Origin: Bacillota bacterium
GTDB lineage: Bacteria > Bacillota > Dehalobacteriia > UBA4068 > UBA4997
DNA length: 7,871 nucleotides
Assembly: GCA_017398165.1 (NCBI GenBank)
Contig: JAFQHB010000096.1
Location: 1-7,871, forward strand
Direction: 5' to 3'
Below the pieces are notes generated by a model that saw only the letters and a program-made list of their open reading frames with translations, was not told the DNA's origin and made no database searches. Below, one piece after another: positions 1-6,769 of the stretch. The first letter of the stretch is position 1; each line of letters starts with the position of its first letter. Both the position numbers and the translations under genes were made by a program.

Positions 1-117
1 AAACTTTCAATAAAAGGGTGGCAAGGAGCCCCGACAGGGGCGGAAGTGCCCGCCTGTGCCCGTAAGGGTGAAAGGGTAGAGGGTGGGTCGACGGGGACTC
101 CCGAGCGTGGTACTCTT
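1..117. other. GC-rich, potentially structured segment, unidentified
   Basis: This edge segment is much richer in G and C than the DNA that follows it. It can form several short hairpins on the + strand: GCCCC/GGGGC around a GACA loop (28-41), GGCGG/CCGCC (39-54, which competes with the first), CCC/GGG around a GNRA-type GTAA loop (59-68), and CGGG/CCCG around a GACT loop (92-103). Frame 1 is open from the window edge to a TAA at 148-150, so it could instead be the low-complexity tail of an upstream coding sequence. I considered a T-box, RNase P RNA, a cobalamin riboswitch and tmRNA; none fits beyond short matches. It carries no T-run that would make it a terminator on either strand. Confidence 0.35.
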
Positions 118-131
118 CAAAAAAATAACAG

Positions 132-145
132 ATTTAATATTAAAT
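132..145. promoter_or_regulatory. Perfect 14-bp palindrome upstream of hisD, candidate operator
   Basis: ATTTAATATTAAAT reads identically on both strands. It lies 48 bp before the hisD ATG and overlaps the -35 position of the best promoter-like match, which is where a repressor site would be expected. The surrounding DNA is very AT-rich, so chance is a real alternative. No regulator can be named from this sequence. Confidence 0.35.
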
Positions 146-160
146 AATAAAAGATATAAG
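132..160 (+). promoter_or_regulatory. Possible hisD promoter (weak match)
   Basis: A TATAAG hexamer at 155-160 could act as a -10 element. The AT-rich hexamer 17 bp upstream (ATTTAA, 132-137) is a poor -35. The location at the GC-to-AT boundary just upstream of the first gene of the operon is the main support. The operon may instead be transcribed from further upstream, for example with hisZ or hisG. Confidence 0.25.
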
Positions 161-193
161 CAGAATCAGAAAAATGTAGGGAAGTGTAGATAA

Positions 194-1483
194 ATGATCA
201 GACAATACAAGTTGAACGAGATAGCTGTCAGTGATATTCTGAACCGTGATATTATGGCCGAGCGTGGGGTGGAGGAGATCGTTGACGAGATCATCGCCAA
301 CGTGCGCCGTGACGGTGATGCCGCTCTGTTGGCCTACTGTGAGAAATTCGATAAAGCCCGCCTGACCTCTCTGGAGGTGTCGGAGCAGGAGATCGAGGAG
401 GCAATGCAGTCGCTGGATGCCGATTTTATCAGGACTCTGGAGATTGCACGTGATAACATCAGTGCTTTCCATCAGCAGCAGATTCAGAAAAACTTTGTCA
501 TTACCCAGCAGGGTGGTATTGTCCTCGGCCAGAAATATACCGCAGTGGAAAAAGCCGGTCTTTATGTGCCGGGCGGTACTGCCAGCTATCCCAGCAGCGT
601 GCTGATGAATGCCGTACCTGCCAAACTGGCCGGTGTGTCGGAGATCGTGATGACGACGCCGCCTAACAGCGAGGGTAAGATCGCTCCCGCTATTCTGGCG
701 GCGGCCAGGGTGGCAGGTGTTACCCGTATATTCAAAGTCGGTGGCGCGCAGGCTGTGGCGGCACTGGCCTACGGTACCGAAAGTGTGCCCAAGGTGGACA
801 AGATCGTCGGCCCCGGCAATATCTTTGTAGCTACCGCCAAACGTCGTGTCGTTGGTATGGTCGATATTGATATGATCGACGGCCCCAGCGAGATCCTGGT
901 GCTGGCCGACGGCAGCTGTAATCCGGCCTATGTGGCGGCTGATATGCTGAGCCAGGCTGAGCACGACAAGCTGGCAACAGCCGTCCTCATCACCACCAGT
1001 GCCGAGCTGGCACAAAAGGTCAGCGATGAGCTGGAGCGTCAGATCCCCCTGCTGCCGCGTGAGGAGATCGCCCGCACCAGTATTGATACCAACGGCAAGA
1101 TCATTATTGCCGATACTATGGAGGAGGCGGTGGCTGCCGCCAATATCATCGCACCGGAGCATTTGGAGGTTTGCGTGGATGAGCCTTTTGCTCTGCTGGA
1201 CAGCATCAAAAATGCCGGTTCGATATTCCTCGGTAAAAACGTCCCCGAGGCTCTGGGCGATTATCTGGCAGGTCCCAACCATACTCTGCCCACCAGTGGT
1301 ACGGCGCGGTTTTCCAGCCCGCTTTCGGTCGATGATTTCGTGAAGAAGAGCAGCTTTATCTACTATCCCAAGGATGCTCTGGCCAAGGTCGCCGACCGTA
1401 TCGTTGATTTTGCCGAGCGTGAGGGGCTGGGCGCACACGCCCGCAGCGTTTCCATCCGTTTTGACGCTGATTTTGACAAATAA
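194..1483 (+). CDS. hisD: Histidinol dehydrogenase HisD
   Basis: HisD catalyses the last two steps of histidine synthesis in the cytosol, oxidising L-histidinol to L-histidine with two NAD+ and a bound zinc. The protein is 429 aa, normal for the family. Visible motifs are VPGGTASYPSSV (125-136), the GPGN segment (207-210), DMIDGPSE (226-233) and APEHLE (320-325), which carries the catalytic Glu322 and His323. The zinc ligands expected for the family are all present: Gln254 and His257 in SQAEHD, Asp356 in LGDYLAGPNH, and His415 in GLGAHARS. The start is the ATG at 194, preceded by AGGGA (178-182) at 11-nt spacing. It is the first his gene in the window and hisC follows after 30 nt. A long antisense frame overlaps it but has no family resemblance. 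Confidence 0.98.
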   Translation: MIRQYKLNEIAVSDILNRDIMAERGVEEIVDEIIANVRRDGDAALLAYCEKFDKARLTSLEVSEQEIEEAMQSLDADFIRTLEIARDNISAFHQQQIQKNFVITQQGGIVLGQKYTAVEKAGLYVPGGTASYPSSVLMNAVPAKLAGVSEIVMTTPPNSEGKIAPAILAAARVAGVTRIFKVGGAQAVAALAYGTESVPKVDKIVGPGNIFVATAKRRVVGMVDIDMIDGPSEILVLADGSCNPAYVAADMLSQAEHDKLATAVLITTSAELAQKVSDELERQIPLLPREEIARTSIDTNGKIIIADTMEEAVAAANIIAPEHLEVCVDEPFALLDSIKNAGSIFLGKNVPEALGDYLAGPNHTLPTSGTARFSSPLSVDDFVKKSSFIYYPKDALAKVADRIVDFAEREGLGAHARSVSIRFDADFDK

Positions 1484-1513
1484 TCTAACCTTATAAAAGG
1501 AGAGTGTGCCGAT

Positions 1514-2581
1514 ATGAGCCGCTTTTTGAGTGCTGCCTTTGCCGGGCTGAAACCCTATGTACCGGGCGAGCAGCCGCAGGATCAGCAATATATCAAGCTG
1601 AATACCAATGAAAGTCCGTATCCCCCGGCGCCGGAGGTGGCGCGGCTGCTAAGCAGTACCGATGCCGCTGTGCTGCGCCTTTACAGCGACCCCGAATCGC
1701 GGGAGCTGTGCCGTGAGATCGCTGATTTTTACGGCGTGGGGGTGGAGAATGTCTTTGTCGGTAACGGCTCGGATGAGGTGCTGGCGTTTGCTTTTCAGGC
1801 CTACGGCAAGGGCAAGCCGATGGCATTCCCCGATATTACCTACGGATTTTACAAGGTGTTTGCCGGACTCTATGATATCAAGACCCGTATCGTGCCGCTG
1901 GATGATGAGTTTTCCATCCGTGCATCGGACTATCTGCAGCCGGGCGAGAATGTGGTGATAGCCAACCCCAATGCCATCACCGGCAAAAAACTGCCGTTGG
2001 CTGAGGTGGAGCGTATATTGCAGGCGCATCCCGATGACGTGGTGATCGTGGATGAGGCCTATGTCGATTTTGGCGGTGTGAGTGCGGCGGCGCTGATCGG
2101 CAGCTATGACAATCTGCTGGTGGTGCAGACTTTCTCCAAGAGCCGCCAGCTGGCAGGGGCGCGCGTCGGTCTGGCGTTGGCGCAGCCCGGGCTGATAGCC
2201 GATCTCAATACCATCAAGTTTTCCTTTAATCCCTATAATGTCAATCGCCTGAGCTGTATGCTGGCGGCGGCTGCCATACGCGACAGGGATTATTTTGCCG
2301 AATGCTGTGCCAAAATCATTGCCGACCGTGCCTATACCGCACAGGCTCTGCAGGAGCTGGGCTTTGAGGTGCTGCCGAGCACTGCCAATTTCCTGCTGGC
2401 GCGGCGAGAAGGGCTGGCGGGCGAGCGTTATTATCAGGCGCTGAAAGAGCGCGGCATACTGGTGCGCTGGTTTGATGAGGAACGCATCCGGGATTTCGTG
2501 CGTATCACCATCGGTACGCATAATGAGATGCTCACTATGCTGGATGCTACCCGGGAAATATTGCAGGCGGAGGGAGTGTGA
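1514..2581 (+). CDS. hisC: Histidinol-phosphate aminotransferase HisC
   Basis: This PLP-dependent fold-type I aminotransferase converts imidazole acetol phosphate and glutamate to histidinol phosphate and 2-oxoglutarate. The protein is 355 aa, typical for HisC. LNTNESPYPP (29-38) is the family N-terminal signature. VGNGSDE (82-88) forms the cofactor phosphate region, VDEAYVDF (179-186) holds the cofactor-contacting Asp and Tyr, and TFSKSRQLAGARVG (206-219) carries the Schiff-base Lys209. The C-terminal VRITIG (329-334) contains the substrate-carboxylate Arg330. One oddity is NPNAITG at 151-157, where the family usually has Pro before TG. The ATG at 1514 follows AAAGGAG (1496-1502) with 11-nt spacing. 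Its TGA stop shares one base with the hisB start, which suggests translational coupling. Confidence 0.97.
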   Translation: MSRFLSAAFAGLKPYVPGEQPQDQQYIKLNTNESPYPPAPEVARLLSSTDAAVLRLYSDPESRELCREIADFYGVGVENVFVGNGSDEVLAFAFQAYGKGKPMAFPDITYGFYKVFAGLYDIKTRIVPLDDEFSIRASDYLQPGENVVIANPNAITGKKLPLAEVERILQAHPDDVVIVDEAYVDFGGVSAAALIGSYDNLLVVQTFSKSRQLAGARVGLALAQPGLIADLNTIKFSFNPYNVNRLSCMLAAAAIRDRDYFAECCAKIIADRAYTAQALQELGFEVLPSTANFLLARREGLAGERYYQALKERGILVRWFDEERIRDFVRITIGTHNEMLTMLDATREILQAEGV

Positions 2582-3171
2582 TGGCTGTGCGACAGGCAGA
2601 GATCATCAGGAATACCAGGGAAACGCAGATAAAGCTGAGCCTGACATTAGAGGGTGGCGAAAGCTGCATCAATACCGGCTGCGGCTTTCTCGATCATATG
2701 CTGGAGCTTTTTGCCGGGCACAGCGGCTTTGGGCTGAATGTCGAGTGTAAAGGCGATACTTATGTTGATTACCACCACACGGTGGAGGATATCGGTATCG
2801 CTCTCGGTGAGGCACTGCGCGAGGCTCTCGGTGATAAGCGCGGCATCATACGCTACGGCAATATCATCCTGCCGATGGATGAGGCGCTGATGCTGGTGGC
2901 GGTGGATATCAGCGGGCGGGCGTATCTGGCATACGATGTGCCGCTTGCCAGCCCCAAAGTCGGTGATTTTGATACCGAGCTGGCGGAGGAATTTATGCAG
3001 GCACTGGTCCGCAGCGGCGGGCTGACGCTGCATTGCTGCAAGCTCGCCGGGCACAATACACACCATATTATCGAGGCACTCTTCAAGGCACTGGGGCGTG
3101 TGCTGAAGCAGGCGGTGGCCATAGATCCGCTGGCGGCTGATAAGATTCCCTCGACCAAAGGAGTAATATAG
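2581..3171 (+). CDS. hisB: Imidazoleglycerol-phosphate dehydratase HisB (monofunctional)
   Basis: HisB dehydrates imidazole glycerol phosphate to imidazole acetol phosphate using a manganese cluster, as a large homo-oligomer. The protein is 196 aa, the size of the dehydratase alone. It has no N-terminal HAD phosphatase domain of the enterobacterial bifunctional type, so a separate histidinol-phosphatase is needed, and one is encoded at the end of this operon. Metal-binding motifs are GFLDHM (35-40), DYHHTVED (63-70) and GHNTHHIIEA (157-166), and the C-terminus is the usual PSTKGVI. I chose the ATG at 2581 over the in-frame GTG at 2578 because GGAGGG (2569-2574) lies 6 nt before the ATG but only 3 nt before the GTG. 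The start overlaps the hisC stop by one base (TGATG), and hisH follows after 3 nt. Confidence 0.97.
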   Translation: MAVRQAEIIRNTRETQIKLSLTLEGGESCINTGCGFLDHMLELFAGHSGFGLNVECKGDTYVDYHHTVEDIGIALGEALREALGDKRGIIRYGNIILPMDEALMLVAVDISGRAYLAYDVPLASPKVGDFDTELAEEFMQALVRSGGLTLHCCKLAGHNTHHIIEALFKALGRVLKQAVAIDPLAADKIPSTKGVI

Positions 3172-3174
3172 GCG

Positions 3175-3786
3175 ATGATCGCAATAATTGATTACGGTGT
3201 AGGCAATCTGTTTTCGCTTTCATCCTCGCTCTCTTATCTGGGGCTGGATAATTATGTGACAGCCGATGCCGATCAGCTGCGGGCGGCAGACCGTCTGATA
3301 TTGCCGGGGGTGGGTGCCTTCGGTGATGCCGCGCGCAAGCTGCGCGAAGCCGGTCTTTTTGATGTGGTACGCGCCGCTGCCGAGGCAGGCAAGCCGCTGC
3401 TGGGCATTTGTCTGGGGATGCAGCTTTTGTTTGATAAAAGCTATGAATACGGCGAGCATCAGGGGCTGGGGCTGATCCCCGGCAGTGTCGAGGCGCTACG
3501 CCCCGATCTGGCGGATGATACGCTGAAAGTGCCGCATATCGGCTGGAACCGTCTGCAGATATTGCGTGACGATCCGATCTTCCGCTATTTCCCCGATGAG
3601 GGTTACGTTTATTACGTCCACAGCTTTTATGCCAAAAACTGTTGGGAGAATACACTGGCAGTATCGGATTACAGCCTGCCGGTAACCGGTGTGGTACGCA
3701 GCGGTTCGGTGTATGGTATGCAATTCCACCCTGAGAAAAGCGGTGCGGCAGGTCTGGCACTGCTCAGGGCTTTTGCCGAGATATAA
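3175..3786 (+). CDS. hisH: Imidazole glycerol phosphate synthase, glutaminase subunit HisH
   Basis: HisH is the class I glutamine amidotransferase partner of HisF. It hydrolyses glutamine and passes ammonia through the HisF barrel. The protein is 203 aa, as expected. The N-terminus IAIIDYGVGNL (2-12) is characteristic of the family. LPGVGAFGDA (43-52) forms the oxyanion-loop region. LLGICLGMQLLF (75-86) holds the nucleophile Cys79, and GMQFHPEKS (181-189) gives the catalytic His185 and Glu187. The whole triad is intact, so the subunit should be active. The ATG at 3175 has AAAGGAG (3157-3163) upstream, inside the end of hisB. hisF, its obligate partner, is two genes downstream, with hisA between them. 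This order is common in his operons. Confidence 0.97.
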   Translation: MIAIIDYGVGNLFSLSSSLSYLGLDNYVTADADQLRAADRLILPGVGAFGDAARKLREAGLFDVVRAAAEAGKPLLGICLGMQLLFDKSYEYGEHQGLGLIPGSVEALRPDLADDTLKVPHIGWNRLQILRDDPIFRYFPDEGYVYYVHSFYAKNCWENTLAVSDYSLPVTGVVRSGSVYGMQFHPEKSGAAGLALLRAFAEI

Positions 3787-3802
3787 GGAGGTTTGCAGGC
3801 TT

Positions 3803-4528
3803 ATGGAGATTTTCCCGGCCATTGATCTGTCGGGCGGCAAGGTAGTCCGCCTGACCAGGGGTGATTATGACCAGATGACGGTTTACGGTGATGACCCCGC
3901 TGCTGTGGCGGCGGAGTTTTGGCGTGCCGGTGCGCGCAATCTGCACGTGGTCGATCTGGACGGCGCCAAGGACGGTACGACCGCCAATCAGCAGGCGGTG
4001 CGGCAGATATTGGCGGCTGTTGATATGTTTGTAGAGGTAGGCGGCGGCATCCGCAACGAGGAGCGTATCCGGCAGTATCTTGATCTGGGTGCCGGCCGTG
4101 TTATACTGGGTACAGTCGCTGCCAAAGACCCGGAATTTCTGCGGGAGATGGCGGCGAAATACGGCGATAAGATCGCGGTCGGTATCGACGCCAGAGGCGG
4201 CAGGGTGGCGGTATCCGGCTGGCTGGAGGAGACCGAACTGGAAACGGCGGAGTTTTGCCGTTTTTGCCGTGATATCGGCGTCAGGACCGCCATCGTGACG
4301 GATATTGATAAAGACGGCGTTCTGGGCGGTGCCAATGTCGAACTGTACCGTGAGCTGACGGCTATCGAGGGGCTGGATATTATCGCCAGCGGCGGTGTCA
4401 GCAGCCAAAGCGATCTGGATGCGCTGGCGGCGGCAGGTGTGGCCGGGGCGATCATCGGCAAGGCACTTTACAACGGCAATCTGGATCTGGCCGAATGTCT
4501 GGCCGGGGCGGAGGCGGCAAAATGCTGA
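3803..4528 (+). CDS. hisA: ProFAR isomerase HisA
   Basis: HisA is a TIM-barrel isomerase that opens the ribose of ProFAR by an Amadori rearrangement to give PRFAR. The protein is 241 aa, normal length. The two catalytic aspartates are Asp8 in FPAIDLSGGKVVRL (4-17) and Asp129 in VGIDARGG (126-133). Phosphate-binding elements are VGGGIR (79-84), the TDIDKDG loop (166-172), ASGGVS (195-200) and GKALYNG (219-225). The reading frame extends upstream into hisH, but the ATG at 3803 is clearly the start: it begins the conserved N-terminus and follows a near-perfect AGGAGGT (3786-3792) with 10-nt spacing. The 3' end overlaps hisF by 7 nt. HisA and HisF are related half-barrel-duplication proteins, and here they are adjacent. 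Confidence 0.97.
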   Translation: MEIFPAIDLSGGKVVRLTRGDYDQMTVYGDDPAAVAAEFWRAGARNLHVVDLDGAKDGTTANQQAVRQILAAVDMFVEVGGGIRNEERIRQYLDLGAGRVILGTVAAKDPEFLREMAAKYGDKIAVGIDARGGRVAVSGWLEETELETAEFCRFCRDIGVRTAIVTDIDKDGVLGGANVELYRELTAIEGLDIIASGGVSSQSDLDALAAAGVAGAIIGKALYNGNLDLAECLAGAEAAKC

Positions 4529-5277
4529 CCAAACGTATAATACCCTGCCTGGACGTGCGCGACGGACGGGTGGTAAAGGGCTTGAATTTTGCGGGCATAC
4601 ACGATGTGGCCGACCCGGTGGAGATGGCGCGTTTTTATAATGAAGCCGGGGCTGATGAGCTGGTTTTCTATGATATTACCGCCAGCTATGAGCAGCGGGC
4701 GCTTTTTACCGATATTCTGCGGCGTGTGGCGGCCGAGATATTCATTCCGCTGACGGTGGGCGGCGGTATCCGCACGCTGGATGATTTTGACCGTGTGCTG
4801 AAATGCGGCGCCGACAAGGTGAGCGTCAACAGCGGGGCGATAGCCCGTCCCGAATTGATAGCCGAGGCGGCACAGCGTTATGGCGATCAGTGTGTGGTGC
4901 TGAGTATGGATGTCAAGCGCGTGGGCGGCAGCTTCCATATTTTTGCCAAGGGTGGCCGCGAGGATACCGGGCTGGATGCTCTGGAATGGGCGGAATTCGG
5001 CGTGAAAAGCGGTGCCGGCGAGCTGGTGGTCAACAGCATTGATACAGACGGCGTCAAGGGCGGTTTTGATCTGGAAATGCTGGATGCCATAGCTGCGCGT
5101 GTCGATGTGCCGATCATAGCCAGCGGCGGCGCCGGCAGGATGGAGGATTTTGCCGAGCTTTTCCGCCATCCGGGTATTGATGCCGGTCTGGCGGCTTCGA
5201 TCTTTCATTTCAGGCAGGTGCTGCTGCCCGATCTCAAGCGGTATCTGCGCTCGGAGGGTGTCGAGGTACGGATTTAA
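4522..5277 (+). CDS. hisF: Imidazole glycerol phosphate synthase, cyclase subunit HisF
   Basis: HisF is the TIM-barrel cyclase/lyase that joins HisH-derived ammonia to PRFAR, giving imidazole glycerol phosphate and AICAR. The protein is 251 aa, typical. The catalytic aspartates are Asp11 in RIIPCLDVRDGRVVKG (5-20) and Asp130 in LSMDVKR (127-133). Other conserved parts are FYDITAS (49-55), TVGGGIR (78-84), the SIDTDGVKGG loop (172-181), ASGGAG (200-205) and AASIFHF (224-230). I chose the ATG at 4522 because it gives the conserved MLTKRIIPCLD start and has GGAGG (4510-4514) at 7-nt spacing. An upstream in-frame start would add a meaningless glycine-rich tail. It overlaps hisA by 7 nt (ATGCTGA), which favours coupled translation. 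Confidence 0.97.
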   Translation: MLTKRIIPCLDVRDGRVVKGLNFAGIHDVADPVEMARFYNEAGADELVFYDITASYEQRALFTDILRRVAAEIFIPLTVGGGIRTLDDFDRVLKCGADKVSVNSGAIARPELIAEAAQRYGDQCVVLSMDVKRVGGSFHIFAKGGREDTGLDALEWAEFGVKSGAGELVVNSIDTDGVKGGFDLEMLDAIAARVDVPIIASGGAGRMEDFAELFRHPGIDAGLAASIFHFRQVLLPDLKRYLRSEGVEVRI

Positions 5278-5336
5278 GGTTTTTGATAGGCTGTTTTGAT
5301 ATATTATTTGATATACCAAAAGTGAGGAGAAGAAAT
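5278..5336 (+). other. AT-rich hisF-hisIE spacer with three TTTGATA copies
   Basis: This is the widest gap inside the operon, against 30 nt or less elsewhere. It is strikingly AT-rich and contains TTTGATA at 5282-5288, 5295-5301 and 5307-5313, at steps of 13 and 12 nt. GAGGAG (5324-5329) before the hisIE ATG is the ribosome binding site. I find no hairpin plus T-run and no well-spaced promoter pair, so a terminator is unlikely and an internal promoter is only a possibility. Confidence 0.4.
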
Positions 5337-5972
5337 ATGGCGCTGAAATTTGATGAAAACGGTCTGATACCGGCCATCGTGCAGGATTACCGCACAGGTC
5401 AGGTGTTGACTCTGGCTTATATGAATGAGGAAAGTCTGGCTATCAGTATTGCCGAGCGGCGTACCTGTTTCTGGTCACGCAGCCGCGGCAGGCTGTGGCG
5501 CAAGGGTGAGGAAAGCGGCAACATCCAGCACATCGTCAGCATCACCGCCGATTGTGACGAGGACGCACTGGTGGTGCAGGTGGATAAGGAAGGCCCTGCC
5601 TGCCACACCGGCGAGGAAAGCTGCTTCTTCCGCCCGCTGTTTGTGGATGAGGCAGTGCAGAAATTCAGCTATCAGGGGCTGTATGAGCTGCTGCAAGGGC
5701 GTATGGAGCAGCCGCAGCAAGGCAGCTATACCTCTTATCTTTTTGAAAAGGGTCTGGATAAGATCCTGAAAAAAATCGGTGAGGAATCCACCGAGGTCAT
5801 CATCGCCGCCAAGGCAGAGGATAAGGCCGAGACTGTCTATGAGATAGCCGATCTTTGCTATCACGTGATGGTGCTGATGGTCTATGCCGGTATCACTATG
5901 GAGGAGATCAGCACAGAGTTGGGCCGCCGCCATATCATCGATCACAAGGTAAAGCAGGAGAAGATGCAGTGA
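5337..5972 (+). CDS. hisIE: Bifunctional PR-AMP cyclohydrolase / PR-ATP pyrophosphatase HisIE
   Basis: This fusion carries out steps 2 and 3 of the pathway. The C-terminal HisE domain cleaves phosphoribosyl-ATP to phosphoribosyl-AMP, and the N-terminal HisI domain opens the adenine ring. The protein is 211 aa. HisI covers about residues 1-105: AYMNEES (27-33), WSRSRGRLWRKGEESG (46-61), the metal-binding DCDEDA (72-77), and the zinc cysteines Cys73, Cys89 and Cys96. HisE covers about 110-205 and is an all-alpha MazG-like domain with KKIGEESTEVIIAAK (145-159) and YEIADLCYH (168-176), giving the acidic metal ligands Glu149, Glu150, Glu153, Glu169 and Asp172. The ATG at 5337 is preferred to an upstream in-frame ATG at 5283 because of the GAGGAG site and the family N-terminus. 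It overlaps the next gene by 4 nt. Confidence 0.97.
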   Translation: MALKFDENGLIPAIVQDYRTGQVLTLAYMNEESLAISIAERRTCFWSRSRGRLWRKGEESGNIQHIVSITADCDEDALVVQVDKEGPACHTGEESCFFRPLFVDEAVQKFSYQGLYELLQGRMEQPQQGSYTSYLFEKGLDKILKKIGEESTEVIIAAKAEDKAETVYEIADLCYHVMVLMVYAGITMEEISTELGRRHIIDHKVKQEKMQ

Positions 5973-6766
5973 GGCTCGGCAACGCACATACGCATACCCT
6001 GTATTGTGACGGCAAAGACACGCCGCGGGCTATGGCGGAGGCTGCACTGGCGGCAGGCTTTGCTTCGCTGGGCTTTTCGGGGCACAGCTATTGTGCGGCG
6101 GACGGCTTTGGTATGCAGCCTGCGGCACTGGCGGCATATAAGGCCGAGGTGCGGGAGCTGCAGAGGCAATATCACGGCCGTATGAGGATATATCTGGGGC
6201 TGGAGCTGGACAGTATGAGCGAGCTGCCGCCGGCCGGTGAATACGATTATCTGATCGGCAGCGTACATAATGTACAGGCACCTGACGGCAGCGTCCGTAC
6301 CGTATGCCCGGTCGATTCTTCGGTGGAGACATTTGAGGAAAGCATTGCCGCCTGCGGCGGGGTGGAGCAATTCATCCGCGCGTATTATGCGGAATATGAC
6401 CGGATGCTGTGTACCCGTCGTGTGGATATAGCAGGGCATTTTGATCTGATATGCAAATTCAATGCCGCCAACCGTTATTTTGACGAGCAGGCGGCAGAGT
6501 ATAAAGAAATTGCCGCCACAGTGCTGCGGCGGCATTGTAATAATGTAGTTTTTGAGATCAACACCGGCGGAATGAGCAAGGGCTGGCGCGACCGGCCTTA
6601 TCCCGATTATTGGCTGTGGGAGCTGTTGCGGGATGCCGGGGCGCGCGTTATCATCAATACCGATACCCACGCTGCCGATACGGTGGATTATGCACTGCGT
6701 GAGATGACTGAGCGTGCCGTCGATATGGGGCTGCGGGTCGTTACCCTTGATGATATTTTGGGATGA
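5969..6766 (+). CDS. hisJ: Histidinol-phosphatase, PHP family (HisJ/HisK type)
   Basis: Proteins of this PHP-superfamily type hydrolyse histidinol phosphate to histidinol with a multinuclear metal centre. The protein is 265 aa, normal for the family. Metal-binding motifs appear in order: NAHTHTLYCDG (5-15; His7, His9, Asp14), GFSGHS (35-40; His39), GLELD (77-81; Glu79), GSVH (97-100; His100), GHFD (156-159; His157) and NTDTH (230-234; Asp232, His234). The start is a GTG at 5969, overlapping the hisIE stop by 4 nt (GTGA), with AGGAG (5956-5960) 8 nt upstream. Starting further upstream would add about 38 residues overlapping hisIE with no PHP character. Its place in the operon, and the lack of a HisB phosphatase domain, support this substrate. 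The protein ends 3 nt from the tspO stop. Confidence 0.93.
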   Translation: MRLGNAHTHTLYCDGKDTPRAMAEAALAAGFASLGFSGHSYCAADGFGMQPAALAAYKAEVRELQRQYHGRMRIYLGLELDSMSELPPAGEYDYLIGSVHNVQAPDGSVRTVCPVDSSVETFEESIAACGGVEQFIRAYYAEYDRMLCTRRVDIAGHFDLICKFNAANRYFDEQAAEYKEIAATVLRRHCNNVVFEINTGGMSKGWRDRPYPDYWLWELLRDAGARVIINTDTHAADTVDYALREMTERAVDMGLRVVTLDDILG

Positions 6767-6769
6767 TAC

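Noticed and set aside
62..77. GTAAGGGTGAAAGGGT, identical to a conserved stretch of RNase P RNA
   Set aside because: The bases that should follow in rnpB (the GCGGTAAGAGC-type segment) are absent, as are the other conserved regions. It is best read as a chance match in a purine-rich stretch.
74..117. T-box antiterminator-like GAGGGTGGG sequence with TGGG that would suit tRNA-His
   Set aside because: The following bases do not match the TGGNACC bulge, the flanking arms pair poorly, and no terminator with a T-run lies between it and hisD.
140..1588. Long - strand open frame of 482 codons opposite hisD, and similar long antisense frames opposite hisC, hisH, hisA, hisF and hisIE
   Set aside because: hisD and the other + strand genes carry full family motifs and good ribosome binding sites. 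The antisense products show no recognisable domain and arise from the codon bias, which makes stop codons rare on the other strand.
3689..3802. N-terminal extension of hisA into hisH (38 codons)
   Set aside because: The extension is out-of-frame hisH sequence. The AGGAGGT site at 3786-3792 and the conserved MEIFPAIDL start fix the ATG at 3803.
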